From Nelumbo lutea (Eukaryota > Streptophyta > Magnoliopsida > Proteales > Nelumbonaceae), in the NCBI GenBank assembly GCA_022828595.1, contig JAKGHH010000006.1:12090633-12154632 (forward strand): a stretch of 64,000 nucleotides of DNA. Reading direction: 5' to 3'. Under the pieces are notes generated by a model. The model saw only the letters and a program-made list of their open reading frames with translations. It was not told the DNA's origin and did not search any database. Below, one piece after another: positions 26,701-38,700 of this stretch. A program made the position numbers and the translations under genes. Numbering within the stretch: the first letter of the stretch is position 1; the number at the start of each line of letters is the position of its first letter.

Positions 26701-29700
26701 ACATTTTGAAAACTTAAAATTTTTGTTTAACTCTGGTTCCATTAAAAATAAAATTCCTTCTTTACATACATTTGAGACATCATGTGTTTCTTGTTGTTTA
26801 AGTAAGAGTCACACTCTACCCTTTCCTCAAACATCTGAGCATGCTACCTCACCATTTGAAATTCTACATAGTGATATTTGGACCTTATCTATTGTTTCCT
26901 GGCTTGGATACAAGTATTTTGTTTTGTTCATTAATGACTGCACTAGGTGCACATACTTTCTTCGACATAAATCAGAAGTCTATCCTACATTTTGGCTATT
27001 TCATGCTAAGGTACGAGTTTAATTTCAGTCTCATGTACATATTCTCCACTCAGATTCAGGGCAAGAATACACTGACGGAGACTTTTTGTCCTATCTGAGG
27101 AGCCATGGGATACAAGTTCAACGAAGTTGTCCAGATACACCTCAGTAGAATGGAGTGGCCAAGCATAAGAACGAGCATGTGCTTAGTGTTGTGAGAACCC
27201 TACTACAAGAATATCATGCTCCTTGGGTAGAGGATACTAGTACCATTGTTTTCTTTATTAATTGTGTTCCCTCTTCTGCTCTTACTAATATATCTCCCTT
27301 CCATGGTTATCAAGGTGACACCTAGGTGACTAGGCGGTTTTCAAACTTCGCCTCGCCCAAATGCCATGTAAATTTGAATAAGGCGCACACCCAGTCAGTT
27401 AGGTGCATGCCTAGGCAACTAGGCAGGCACCTAGATGCAACTGCAAGACACATTAATACAGCCCTTAATGCATTGATCATTTAATATTTTTATATTGTTT
27501 TTTACTTTTTTCTCTGCAAATAATTTTTATTGGTTTGTTTTTGTTATTATAATAGGACCTATCACACATTATCACTCTTTTTATTAGAAGAATACTAGCA
27601 AACCTTTTGTCTTTTTAGGGTTTTATTTTCAGAACTGAGTAGAAGAGGGAGAGCTGTCCGGTCAGGTTTGTTTCACACACAGTGCAACTCCAACCCGTTG
27701 CTGCAATGCTGCATAACCAAAAAGTAAATCTAAACCATTTCGAATATGCCAGGTATGTCAAATGAATCATCATCATCATCATAATCTTCTTCTTCTTCCT
27801 AGTTTTCAGCCCACCTTGGACCACTTATTCTTCTTCTTACCCTCTTCGTTTTCAGCCTTTTTTCTTCCTTTTTGTTGTTTTTTTCCTCCTTTTTTTTTGT
27901 CTTTTCCCTATGTTTTTGCATGTATTTTTTGGAATAAAACAGGGGCTCCATACCCTTCTTTTCTTCTTCATTTTCCTGCAATCTTTTCACCCTTTTGATC
28001 TTATTCATTTACCTACACTTTTTTCCTCCTTGAAGGTGATCTAGAACAGGGGTTCCACCCCCTTTTCTTCTTCATTTCTCCGAGTCTTTTCATCATTTTT
28101 TCCCTCTTCATCGGTGGTCTGAAACAGGGGCTCTACCCCTGTTCTTTTCATTTTCTTCTTTCATGTGTTTCCCCAGTTTCTTGGTCTAAAACAGCAGTGG
28201 AGCCCCTTGTTCATTTTCTTTTGTTTTTTAGTCTAAAACAGGGCTTCCACCTCCCTGTTTTCTCCTTAAGTTCTTTTTCTTTTCTTGGTCACACACAGGG
28301 GCTATGCCCTCTTCAGTTCTTCTTTTAAGTCCGAATTTCTATTTCTAATATTCTATGTTGCATGCTTTAAGCATGACTGCAAGAATCATAAGCAGAAATT
28401 TCTGTTTAGAGGTTTGTAGGTTAATGTATAAAACCAAGTAACTAGCACATGAGGGGTGGAAACATGTAGGCTTCCTATTTTCTGATTTCATTGCCTAAGC
28501 GAGGCCTAGGTGCCCCATGACCGCCTAGCCTTGCCTTGGCGCCTTTAAACTATGCTCCCTTCTAAAAACTATTTGGTTGTCCTCCTGACTTACCTAGTCT
28601 TCATGTTTTTAGGTGTTTTTGCTTTGCTCATTCCCCATCCCATGTACGTTTCAAGTTATTTGCACAATCTGTTATGTGTGGCTTTATGGGATTAGTCTAA
28701 GATTTCTTTGCTATGATTCTTCTGCTCATCGCATTCGTGTTTATCGCAATTTTGTTTTTCTTGAGTTAAATGCCCCATTTTTGCGCCTTCAATCTCTCTG
28801 CAACACTTCAAACTTCAACCATGCTTTAGCTAATCTCTCAGCCGACCTGGGGGCATTTTTGAAATTTTTACAAAAGTTTAGACCTCTAGAATCCGATACC
28901 ATAGGTACGTAGAATCCAAAATTCCAAATCCAATGACACCAAAATCACCCAAATCCGACACCATTTACCCCTTCATCTTATGACTCGAAGAAATAACTGA
29001 TTTCGATCATCCGATCGGGGTCATTTCAATACTGAACCTTACATCACATCAAGTTAGAAATCCAACACCATAAGTATGCAGAGCCTAAAACTCCAAATCC
29101 AACGACACCAAGATCACCCAAATCCAACACAACTTACCTATTCATCTCAAGACCCAAAGCTGGAACGATTCCGATCATTTGGTCAAGGTCATTTTGATCC
29201 TAAACCTTATCTCGTATTAAGTCAAAAACCCAACACCATAGGTTCATAGAGCCCAAAATTCCAAATTTGACGACACCAAGATCACCCAAATCCATAACGT
29301 TTACCCCTTCATCTCAAGACCCGAAGCCAGAACCGATTATGATCATCCAATCAGGACCATTTTGATCTTGATCCATATCTCACATGAAATAAAAAATAAT
29401 CCAATCCTGTAGATGCATAGAGCTCGAAATTCCAAGTTCAACAATATCAAGATTGTCCAATTCCGATACCGTTAACCCCTCCATCTTGAGACCCGAAGCT
29501 AGACTTTATCTGAACCCCCCGTTTGGAATCTTCTTCACTACAACTTCGAACCTAGGGAACCACAAAACCAAATCTTTCTCCTAGCCTCTAAGAACCATCT
29601 TTAAATTTAAATTTAACCAACTAAGGAGTCTCCAATCAATCAAGCCAGTCACCTAAACTTAGAATATTCAATTTAGGCAAATTTATAAAACATTCCATTT

Positions 29701-32700
29701 ATTGTCTTGATTGATTGAGAAGATCTATCACAAGGCTGTCATGCCAGCCTTTCTTACATTTAATCTCCTTCCATAAACATTTTAAACCTTAACCATTGAT
29801 CTCCCCAAACTCAAATCTCAGCCATCCATTCTCTTTTAGAATCCTCCCCAAAACTTTATAAATACCCATGTTTTCTCACACAAAATAGACATTCTAGCCT
29901 AGGGAGAGAACTCTACACCTATTAGCCTAGAATAATACCCCCCCACCATGTCCAAAACAGCCTTTCCTCTCCCTCACTGACCTCTAAAGCCTTAGAGGAA
30001 ATCCCCTCACTCTTCCCATATGCCCTTTAAGCCTTAGGACTTCTCCAAATCAGTCATAGTGCTATTACAGCATACATAGCATAATGTCTTACACTTGTGG
30101 ACCTCCACCACCTCCCCCACACTTCCATACACTGAGAATCATCCTCCTACATCCCTAGAGTCCCTCCATATGAATTTGAAGTCAAGAAACCCCTGGGATC
30201 AGGTACACATCGAAGAGATGAAGATGAAAGCATTCTTGAAGCAACAACAGAACAACAGAAGCAATACACCACCCAGCAGCATTTCCTATATCCGGAGCTA
30301 CATACTATACCCAAGAACAATCCAAGAATGATAAGGAACCCATCCTATGAGGATCTCCAAGTAGAAGTTATCAAGAACAATGTTTTCAAAATCGTGTGAT
30401 TCAAGATTTGAATTGTACGATTCAAATCGAATCGAGGTTAAAATGATACAAATCGTATGTGTAAATCGTTTTTTGAATAAATGTACGATTTGTAATCAAA
30501 TTGGTAGTTTAAATCGTAAATCGCGATTCCTGGATGACTCAAACAATTATAGTTTGAAAGCTTCATTTGAGATTAAATGACCATTTAACCCTCTTCCTTT
30601 CTAAAGTTTCACTTTATAAAGAGGGGCAAAATCTTCATTTTAATTATAAAACATAGAATACCCACTTTGGTCAATCAAAGAAGACTTACCATTCAAGGAA
30701 AAGACTTGGGCGGGAGACTAGGAGAGAAGAAACCCTCCTCCATTGTTTCAATGAAGCTCCAACCTTCCTTCTCTACTAGTCCGAGTTGAAAGGTAAGAGA
30801 TTTTTTTTTTTTTATTTCCACTGTTTTTCTATTATCTATAATGGTTTCTGTTTTTTTACTGTTCTTCTTCTTCCTCCTCCTTTTCCTCCTTCTTTCGTCT
30901 TGTTTCTTGTTTCTTCTCCTTTATTACAGTCCGTTTTTTGGCATGAAAACAGGGGCTCCACCCCATTTATTTCAATCAGTTTTTTGTCATGAAAACAGGG
31001 GCTCCGCCCCATGTCTTTCATTCATTTTTTCATGAAAACTATGGGTACTTAGTGTCGTCCTTTCTTTTTGAACAAAAACAAGGGCTCCGCCCTATTACAT
31101 TTCCCCCTTGTTTCATAATGTTTTGTCTTGATATTTTTGCATAAAAACAAGGGCTCTGCCCTTTTACTTTTCACCCTTTTTCCATTTACAAACAGGGGCT
31201 TTTCCCCAATATTTTTACTTGTTTTCTTGCATGAAAATAGGGCTTTAGCCCTGATATATTCCCCTCACCCTTTTTCTAATCACAAAACAGGGGTTCATCC
31301 CCATTTTTCATTCTTTTTTACACAAAATACAACTGTATTATGCAAAAATAGATATGTATTCCTTTTTTTTCTTTTTGTTAATGTTAAAACAGATATATAT
31401 TCATTCATTTCACATGAGAAATTAATTTTTTTAGTTGTATAACTTTCATTGTAGTGTCTTACTATTGTATAAATTGTATGGATATTATTAATCGATGACT
31501 TGATGTGTGTGGTTTGTTACATTGTTGAACACTTGAAAGTTGAAAGTTAAAATTTAAAACAATAGAGACAAGACTCTATGCTTCTAGACTCTAGAGAACA
31601 TTATGGTTCCTTTTAAAAAAATTGTAGGTAAGGATAAGTAAATACTCATTTCATTAGTCATTATTCAAAACTCGAAAGATATTAAAACAGCCTTGTAGAA
31701 AACTTGAAATGTAGACTTGTAGTGATTAGCGACAAATTGACAAAGTTCTCAACTTATTCTATTTTTTTAGTAGGAAATATGGTGAAGGCTCAAGATGTTA
31801 CATGGGAGCATTGTGTCAAAGTTGATGAAAACAACAATTTGCATGTGAGATGCAATTATTGTGGTGGGGAATTTTGGGGAGGTGTCTTTAGGACAAAAGA
31901 CCACCTTGCACACACAAACAAGAATATTCAAGCATGCAAAAAAAAACCCAGAGAAAGTATATGAAAAGTTCAAGGCATTATTGGAAAATAAAGAAGGGAC
32001 AAAGAAACAAATGGAGATGGAAATGTATGAATCCAATGTTGGGGCCAATTTGAGGGACTTCTATTTTGATGATCACCTGGAAGTAGATCCCAAAGGAAAG
32101 AGAAAGGCATCATGCACACTTGATACTTATGTACAAAAAGGAGGAAAAAGTCATCAAAAAGCAACTTTGAATCAAGTGTCTAAGAAAGGTGATAGAGATA
32201 AAGTTTGTCAATCCATTGCTCAATTTTTTTATACAAATGCTTTGTCTTTTAATCTTGTGAAATGTCCCTTTTTTGCTAAAATGGTCAATGATTTAAGTAC
32301 ATTTGGACCGGGACTTAAGCTACCAAGTTATCATGAAATAAGAAATACTTTTTTGTAAAAAAGAGGAGGTAGGAATCGTTGAATAAATGATGGGTGTAGT
32401 AGGGGAAATCCGGGACAATCGAGGATTGGGGGTATTTTTAGGGATGACAATGGGGTCATTTCTGCCATGTTCTCAGGCCCAATTGGAGTGGGTGACTCCC
32501 TTAGAGCTGAGATCTTTGCAGTTATGGAAGGAGTCTGGAAAGGTAAGGAGTTGAACATCACGAAACTCATAATTGAAGGGGATTCAGAGGTGGTGATAGG
32601 GTGGCTGATTAAATATCACAATGGCTTATGGAAGTACAACAATGAGTGGAGGAAATTCAAGTGGCTGGTGCGGGAGATGGAAGTTAAGACATGTTGGGTT

Positions 32701-35700
32701 AAAAGATCGGCTAATTCCCTAGCTGATGGTTTAGCTAAACAAGGGGCAGAAAGGGATTCACTGTTTTGGGCTAAGCTGTAGCTTTAGTGTTTTTTTTTTT
32801 CTTTTTTTCCTTTTCTTGAGGTTCTTTGTTGCTCTTGGAAGATAAGTGTGTTTGTCTTCCTCTTGTAAATCTTCTATTGATGATTTAATGAAAGTGTTAT
32901 TGATCAAAAGATAAATAAAAAATCGTTAAACAAATGATTAAAGAGTAATAAGGACTGGAGGAAGACTAGCTGCACGCTCATGCCAGATGGATGGACTGAT
33001 GGTTGTAGAAGGTCCATTATAAATTTTCTAGTGAACAGCCCAAGTGAAACAGTATTTTTGAAATCTGTGGACACTTCAGAAATCACAAAAAGTGGAGAAA
33101 ACTTGTTCAAGTTGTTTGATTCAGTGATTGAAGAAATTGGAGAGGAAGGTATTGTTCAAGTGATGACAGATGGCACATCAAACTATGTAACGGCTACAGA
33201 GTTGTTGATTCAGAAACAACCAAAACTATTTTGGGCACCATGTACAGCCCATAGAATAAACAGTTAAGAAATCAAGATTCTTAACTAGATTCATATACAA
33301 GCATTGTTGGGTTCTCAATTTGATGCGCCATTATAGTGGAAACAAGGAATTGACAAGACCAGCTGTAACCCGCTTTGCAACTTGTTTTCTTACATTAAAA
33401 AGTGCTCATCAACAGAAGGATGCATTAAGGAAGATGTTTAAATCAAAAGAATGGGAAAGAAGTCCATTTGCAAGGAAAGAAGAAGGAATTAAAGCACATG
33501 ACATTGTGTTGATTAATGTTAACTTTTGGGCATTAGTTAAATATTGCGGGGGAAATGTCGGACATCCAAATCATGGTTTAAAATGTCCCTAATTTCCCTA
33601 ATATTTCCATGACATATTTCCAATTCCATGGGTAGTGACACAAAATTTTACTGGAACCAACATTTCCCCAATGAACATTACCAACACTATGTGGAGTGCA
33701 AGAGATAGTTTCCACAACATACTTCCATTTCCATTTCCATGGGTAACAACATGAAATTTACTGGAATTGACATATTCCCCATTGAACACTACCAATACTA
33801 TGTGGAGTACAAGAGATAGTATTATAACATAATTTGGTAACAATATTGTAGGTAGGTGAGTAGCAAGTTATTGTCCATCTAATTTATATGATTACCACTT
33901 TGAGCTAACTCAATATTCATTTCAAATATAAAGTTAAATATTAGTTTTTGTTTGTGTAATAGATTATTTGGTTAATCTATTACAACCATTTACATTTTCT
34001 TGCTTTAACTCATTCTATCATGAAAATCCGAATCTTAAGGTTTATAGGGAAACTTTAGAATATATTCTTTTATCTATAACTTTAGTTTCTTAGCTTTGTT
34101 TAATGATTTGGAATAAGGTAACAATTTGAAAAGGTGTTCCTATGCTTCTTTTATCATTTCATTAAATAACATTCTATATTTTGCACATTTATCAATGTTT
34201 CCACCATGTCTATAATTTTTACAACATTTCTGTACGATATTTCCAACATTTCTGACATGTTTCTTATATTTGGATGACCAACATTTCCACCGACATCGAC
34301 ATTTCAAACCTTGATATTGCCTAAAAAGTACTCTTCCCTTGGTGAAAGTTCTTCGACTTGTTGATTCAGATGAAAGGCCTGCCATGGGATATATTTATGA
34401 AGCAATGGATTGAGCAAAACAAAAGGATTGCCAGGAACTTGAGAAATGTGAAGAAAAGATACAAGCCACTATGGGACATTATTGATAGATGTTGGGATTT
34501 ACAACTCCATGGGCCATTACATGCAGCAACTTATTTTCTAAATCCAACTTTTCAATATGATGAAAATTTTAATGCGGATTTAGAAATTAAGCAGAGCCTT
34601 TATGATTGTTTGGAGAAAATGATTCCCAATACACAAGAGTGAATTATAATTGAGGATCAAATTGACAAGTTCAAGGCAGTTGAAGCTTTATTTGGTAGAG
34701 AAACAGCAAAGCTTACTTGAAAGACAAAGGAACCAGGTTTGTTATTAGACAACTAAGTCTATTATTTTTTCTTTTGATTGTGTTATGCTTAGTCACTTAT
34801 ATATTAATGCTTGGCAAAGCAACCATATGGTGGGATAACTATGGAGATGGCACACCAGAATTGAAGAAATCTTCAATCCGTATTTTGAGCTTAACGTGCA
34901 GTTCTACAGGTTGTGAAAGGAATTGGAGCACATTTGAGTAAGTAAACCTTCTATTCCTTTAATTATTTAGTTTAGGAGATTAAAATTTATGATAAGGGTA
35001 TATTATATATGAATATATATAATTCTTGAATCTTGATTTTTAATATTTCTAGATAAATTCAAAAAGAATGAATCTGTTATGGGCCCGGGCGTAGGATCTC
35101 GTCACGGGTCGGTCCACGGGGAAAAGCTCCTGTTTTCCCTTGTTCCTCCCCTTCCTAGCTGAACCTATCTTGGTGTCCTAGAGGGTGATTTGTCCAAGAG
35201 ATCACCGAACTCTCCTTTTACTCTCTTTCTTGACTGGAAATTTGATATCTTTATTCAATAATTTCAGCTCCTTAAATAGGAGATTACAAGAGGTAAGAGT
35301 CCTCCTTGTAGGAAGACTCCTTGATAACTAAACTGCTTACAGATAAGATAGATAAGACTGCTAGATAAGACTAAATAAACTGCTTATAGATAAGATAGAT
35401 AAGACTCCTAGATAAGACTCCCTACTCAAGAAGGATAAAAACTCCCTAAGATAAATCAGACTCTATACTAATCCTTATTGGAACAGATAAGATAAGAGTA
35501 AGAAAGCAGATAAGATAAGGATAAGGTAAGATGAACTGTGGCTAGCTAGATAATTTGATGAGGGTCCCACGTTACTGCTGCTGCCGGCGGCGGTACTTCT
35601 TCCCCACGAATGCGTCCATAACAGAATCATTTAGAACAAAAGAGATTGAATGCTTTGGTGTTTGTTAAATACAACCGCCAACTTGGGATCCGCCATGAGA

Positions 35701-38700
35701 AGTAAAAAGCTGAGCAAGGGCTTGGTCCAATTTGTCTATTAGACATGGAGTCAGATGATGAATGGATAACTGAGAAGGAAGATCCTGCCCTTTCTGATGA
35801 TACAACATGGATGGATATGGGAGAGTGTTTTACTAAAGTTGAAGGAGTTGTAGATAAGTGAAAGAAACATGGTAGGTTTTAATTTTCTATTATTATAATT
35901 TATAATTTATAACTTTATTATTTTATTCAAATAATCATAATTTGCTCTAGGCCTCTACCTTAGGTCCTAGGGATTTACACAAGGGGAGAAGAAAAGGGAC
36001 AGTCCAGCTTCAAGATGAAGACAAATTTGTTTCTTCACCAGATAAAGAAGAAGATGAAGACATTCAACTTGTTGATGATAATAGTGATGATGATGATGAT
36101 GATGGGGATAATGATAGAGAGGATGATGATTGATATATTTTGATGGATAAGGATTCTTAGTTCTTAGTTTTTTAGTTGGCATATGAACATATACAGAACA
36201 TTTATAGGGCTATACTGTTATATATATTTATGCATAGTGGGCCACTTTTTTGTATATTTTGTGTAGGTAACCTAAATAGTATATTGGGTTGCCTCATCTT
36301 TTTTGTTGACTAAACTAAAGTCTTGGATATATTGTCATTGTCATGTAAACCTCGTATTCATTCATATTCCAAGATATTGCCTTTTATTGACACTAGTCAC
36401 TAGTGTAACTATAAGCATGACATTACTATATAGTTATAAGATGTTTATGGGTTAAAAAGCTTGTGCAAAGTCATTTTTTCTATTTTTTGAGAGATTTAGG
36501 TATATTTTAGAGTTTTTAACGGTTTTTAAAAAATAAGAAAAAGTCTTACGATTTACAATGTGATTCGATTCAAACCCCTTTACGATTTATGATACGATTG
36601 CGATTTTCGGAACATTGTTCCTAAGGTAAAAGAACTAGTGGGATGTAAGTGGGTGTTCACAGTAAATCATCAGGCTAATGGTATAGTGTAAACATACAAA
36701 AACAATTTGGTGTCAAAGGAATTTATACATGTGTATAGAGTGGACTACGTGGAGACTTTTGTCCTTGTAGCTAAGATGAATTCTATTAGATTACTTCTTT
36801 CATTGGCAATTATTTTTTACTAGGATCTTCACCAGTTGGATAACAAGAATGCTTTCTCAAATGGTGATTTGGAAGAGGTGTACATAGTTCAGCCTCCTAG
36901 TTTTTGTGCCAAAGGTAATGAGCAGAAGGTATGCAGGTTAAAGAAATCCTTAAATAATGGGTTGAAGCAATTACCGTAGGCATGGTTTAGTAAGTTTCGT
37001 TCGGTCATGCAGCAGGTGGGGTTTAAACAATGTTAGTCATAACACACATCATTTGTAAAGAGGGGTGAAAAAAAAATTGTAGCCCTGATTGTGTATGTTG
37101 ATAACATAGTGGTACCTAGTGATTGGATAATTGAAATTCAGAAATTGAAGGAATTCTTGGCTACTCAGTTTAAGATGAAAGATTTGGGTCCCTTATGCTA
37201 TTTCCTTGGAATTGGAGTCGCCCGCTCACAAAAGAGGATCTTCATTTCAAAGAGGAAATATGTCCTAGATCTCTTGGAGGACAAGAGAAGGTTAGGAGTG
37301 AAGCCAATTGATCCAAATCACAAATTTGGTGGCAGTCAGGGAGAACCTATAAAGATGTGAAGCAATTCTAGAGGCTCATAAGGAGACTTCTATATCTATC
37401 TATGACCACCCACGACATTGCTTATGTCGTGGGTGTCCTCAGTTAGTTTATACATAATCCCAAGACCATGCACTTTGAAGCTTTCTAGAGGATTCTTGGG
37501 TACCTTAAGAAATTTCCAAGAGTTGGTTTGTTGTTCCAAAAGCATGGACATTTGAAATTTGAAGTGTATGCATATGTTGACTAGGCAAGGACAGTAGATG
37601 ACAGAAAATCTACCAATGGATATTGTACTTTTGTGGGAGGCAACTTAGTCACATGGAGAAGTAAAAAAATAGAGTGTGGTGGCTAGGTTTAATGCAAAAG
37701 CAGAGTACGGAGCTATGTCCCATAGAGTTGCTAAGATTATGTGGATAAAGAACTTGTTAGGTGAACTGGCAATTACAGTCGATAGTCCTATGTCACTCTA
37801 TTTTGACAACAAGGCTGCCATTAATATCACAGCCAACTCAGTCCTCCATGGCAGAACAAAACACATTGAAGTGGACAAACATTTTATTAGGGAGAAACAT
37901 GTAAGTGGAGAAGTGTGCACTCCATATGTGAGCTCTAAAGAGCAACTTCCAGACACCTTCACAATGACCTATGTGACAAGTTGGCATGATTGACATCTAA
38001 AGTCCCAATTTAAGGGGGAGTGTTAAATCTGTTAATAGATATGTAATATGTGCCATAGGGGTACTATGGTCTTTTTATATTCTTTTATGTTATATTGTGT
38101 CATCCTAATATATTGTAGAGAAACTGATGTGGGCCCCACAGCTGTGGGGCCACTCTGTCCGTAGGGTAGAATGTACCTAGTTTATTTGTTATGTTTTTCT
38201 GTTATTCTAGTTCTGTTATTCTAGTTGTTATTTACTTTTCAGTTTCATATTGTTAAGTGTTATGATGTAAACACCAAGGGCAGATGTGTCATTTCCTGTA
38301 ACTAGCATAACATATAAATATTAAGTTGAAGTGGCGGCAGGAGATGAGTTAGAATCTGTCCCTCCTTTCAGCAACTTGTGTTCTCTTGCTTCTCTTCTAT
38401 TCTCTCATTTTCTCTCATCTCTTCTGTTTTACAAACCTAAAACCTTTTAGGATTTAAGACTGATTACAGTCTTGATCTTCTACATGGTATCAGAGCCTAT
38501 CTAGGGCTTCTCATGTGTATCTAGTCCAGCCGACCACATGAGAACTAGCTAGGGCTGGAAGTCTTGAAGAAGTTTTTCGGCGGCTGAATCTTGGAGATTA
38601 CCAGGAGAGGTTTGCAGCAGTTGAAGACTTGCCACAGCCTGCAAAGAGTTGGTAATCAGGAAGAGGCAGCGAAGGTTAGGGTTCAGGTAACCCTAGAAGA

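Larger units (their letters stand above)
19241..28790 (+). mobile_element. Copia H, nested in copia C, 3' half missing
   Basis: 5' LTR about 19241-19441 (starts TGTGGAGACAC, with a TATATATACACC promoter-like stretch), then a PBS-like ACTAATAGAGCAGG close to that of copia A. Leader, gag, protease and integrase follow, interrupted by copia D (19558-24738) and hAT-like element 2 (27302-28554). Sequence homologous to copia stops near 28790; RT, RNase H and 3' LTR of H were not found, so the right part was deleted or replaced. The boundary with C is therefore inferred. Confidence 0.65.
31779..36133 (+). pseudogene. hAT transposase (BED finger, DUF659-like core, dimerisation domain)
   Basis: ATG at 31779. 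BED finger: [20 protein letters not shown] then NYCGGEF and the [13 protein letters not shown] part. Core: [67 protein letters not shown]. Then [20 protein letters not shown] and [18 protein letters not shown]. Dimerisation: [20 protein letters not shown] then [17 protein letters not shown], with donor GTAAGT and an intron to 35052; [14 protein letters not shown] lies in the next exon. The tail is acidic (run of Asp near 36080-36133). Damage: frameshift in the A-run at 31938-31946, break near 33265, stop at 34640, plus three insertions. Confidence 0.85.
30378..36617 (+). mobile_element. hAT transposon (autonomous type, decayed)
   Basis: Terminal inverted repeats CAATGTTTTCAAAATCG (left) and CAATGTTCCGAAAATCG (right, read inward). 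Subterminal zones at 30390-30540 and 36540-36605 are packed with ACGATTT/AAATCGT words in both directions. Inside is a transposase gene with BED finger, catalytic-core pieces and a dimerisation domain. Three later insertions lie in it: a LINE, hAT-like element 3 and a solo LTR. I found no matching 8-bp target duplication (ATCAAGAA left, TTCCTAAG right), so one flank has been rearranged. Confidence 0.82.

Noticed and set aside
28885..29537. CRISPR-like array
   Set aside because: Units are contiguous 169-bp tandem copies without spacers, in a plant nuclear context.
33598..33843. 81-codon minus-strand frame in the hAT region
   Set aside because: It covers the two diverged ~100-bp internal repeats of hAT-like element 3; the translation is itself a repeat and shows no domain.
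36060..36140. GAT microsatellite as an independent repeat
   Set aside because: It is the Asp-rich acidic tail of the hAT transposase, in frame up to its stop at 36133.
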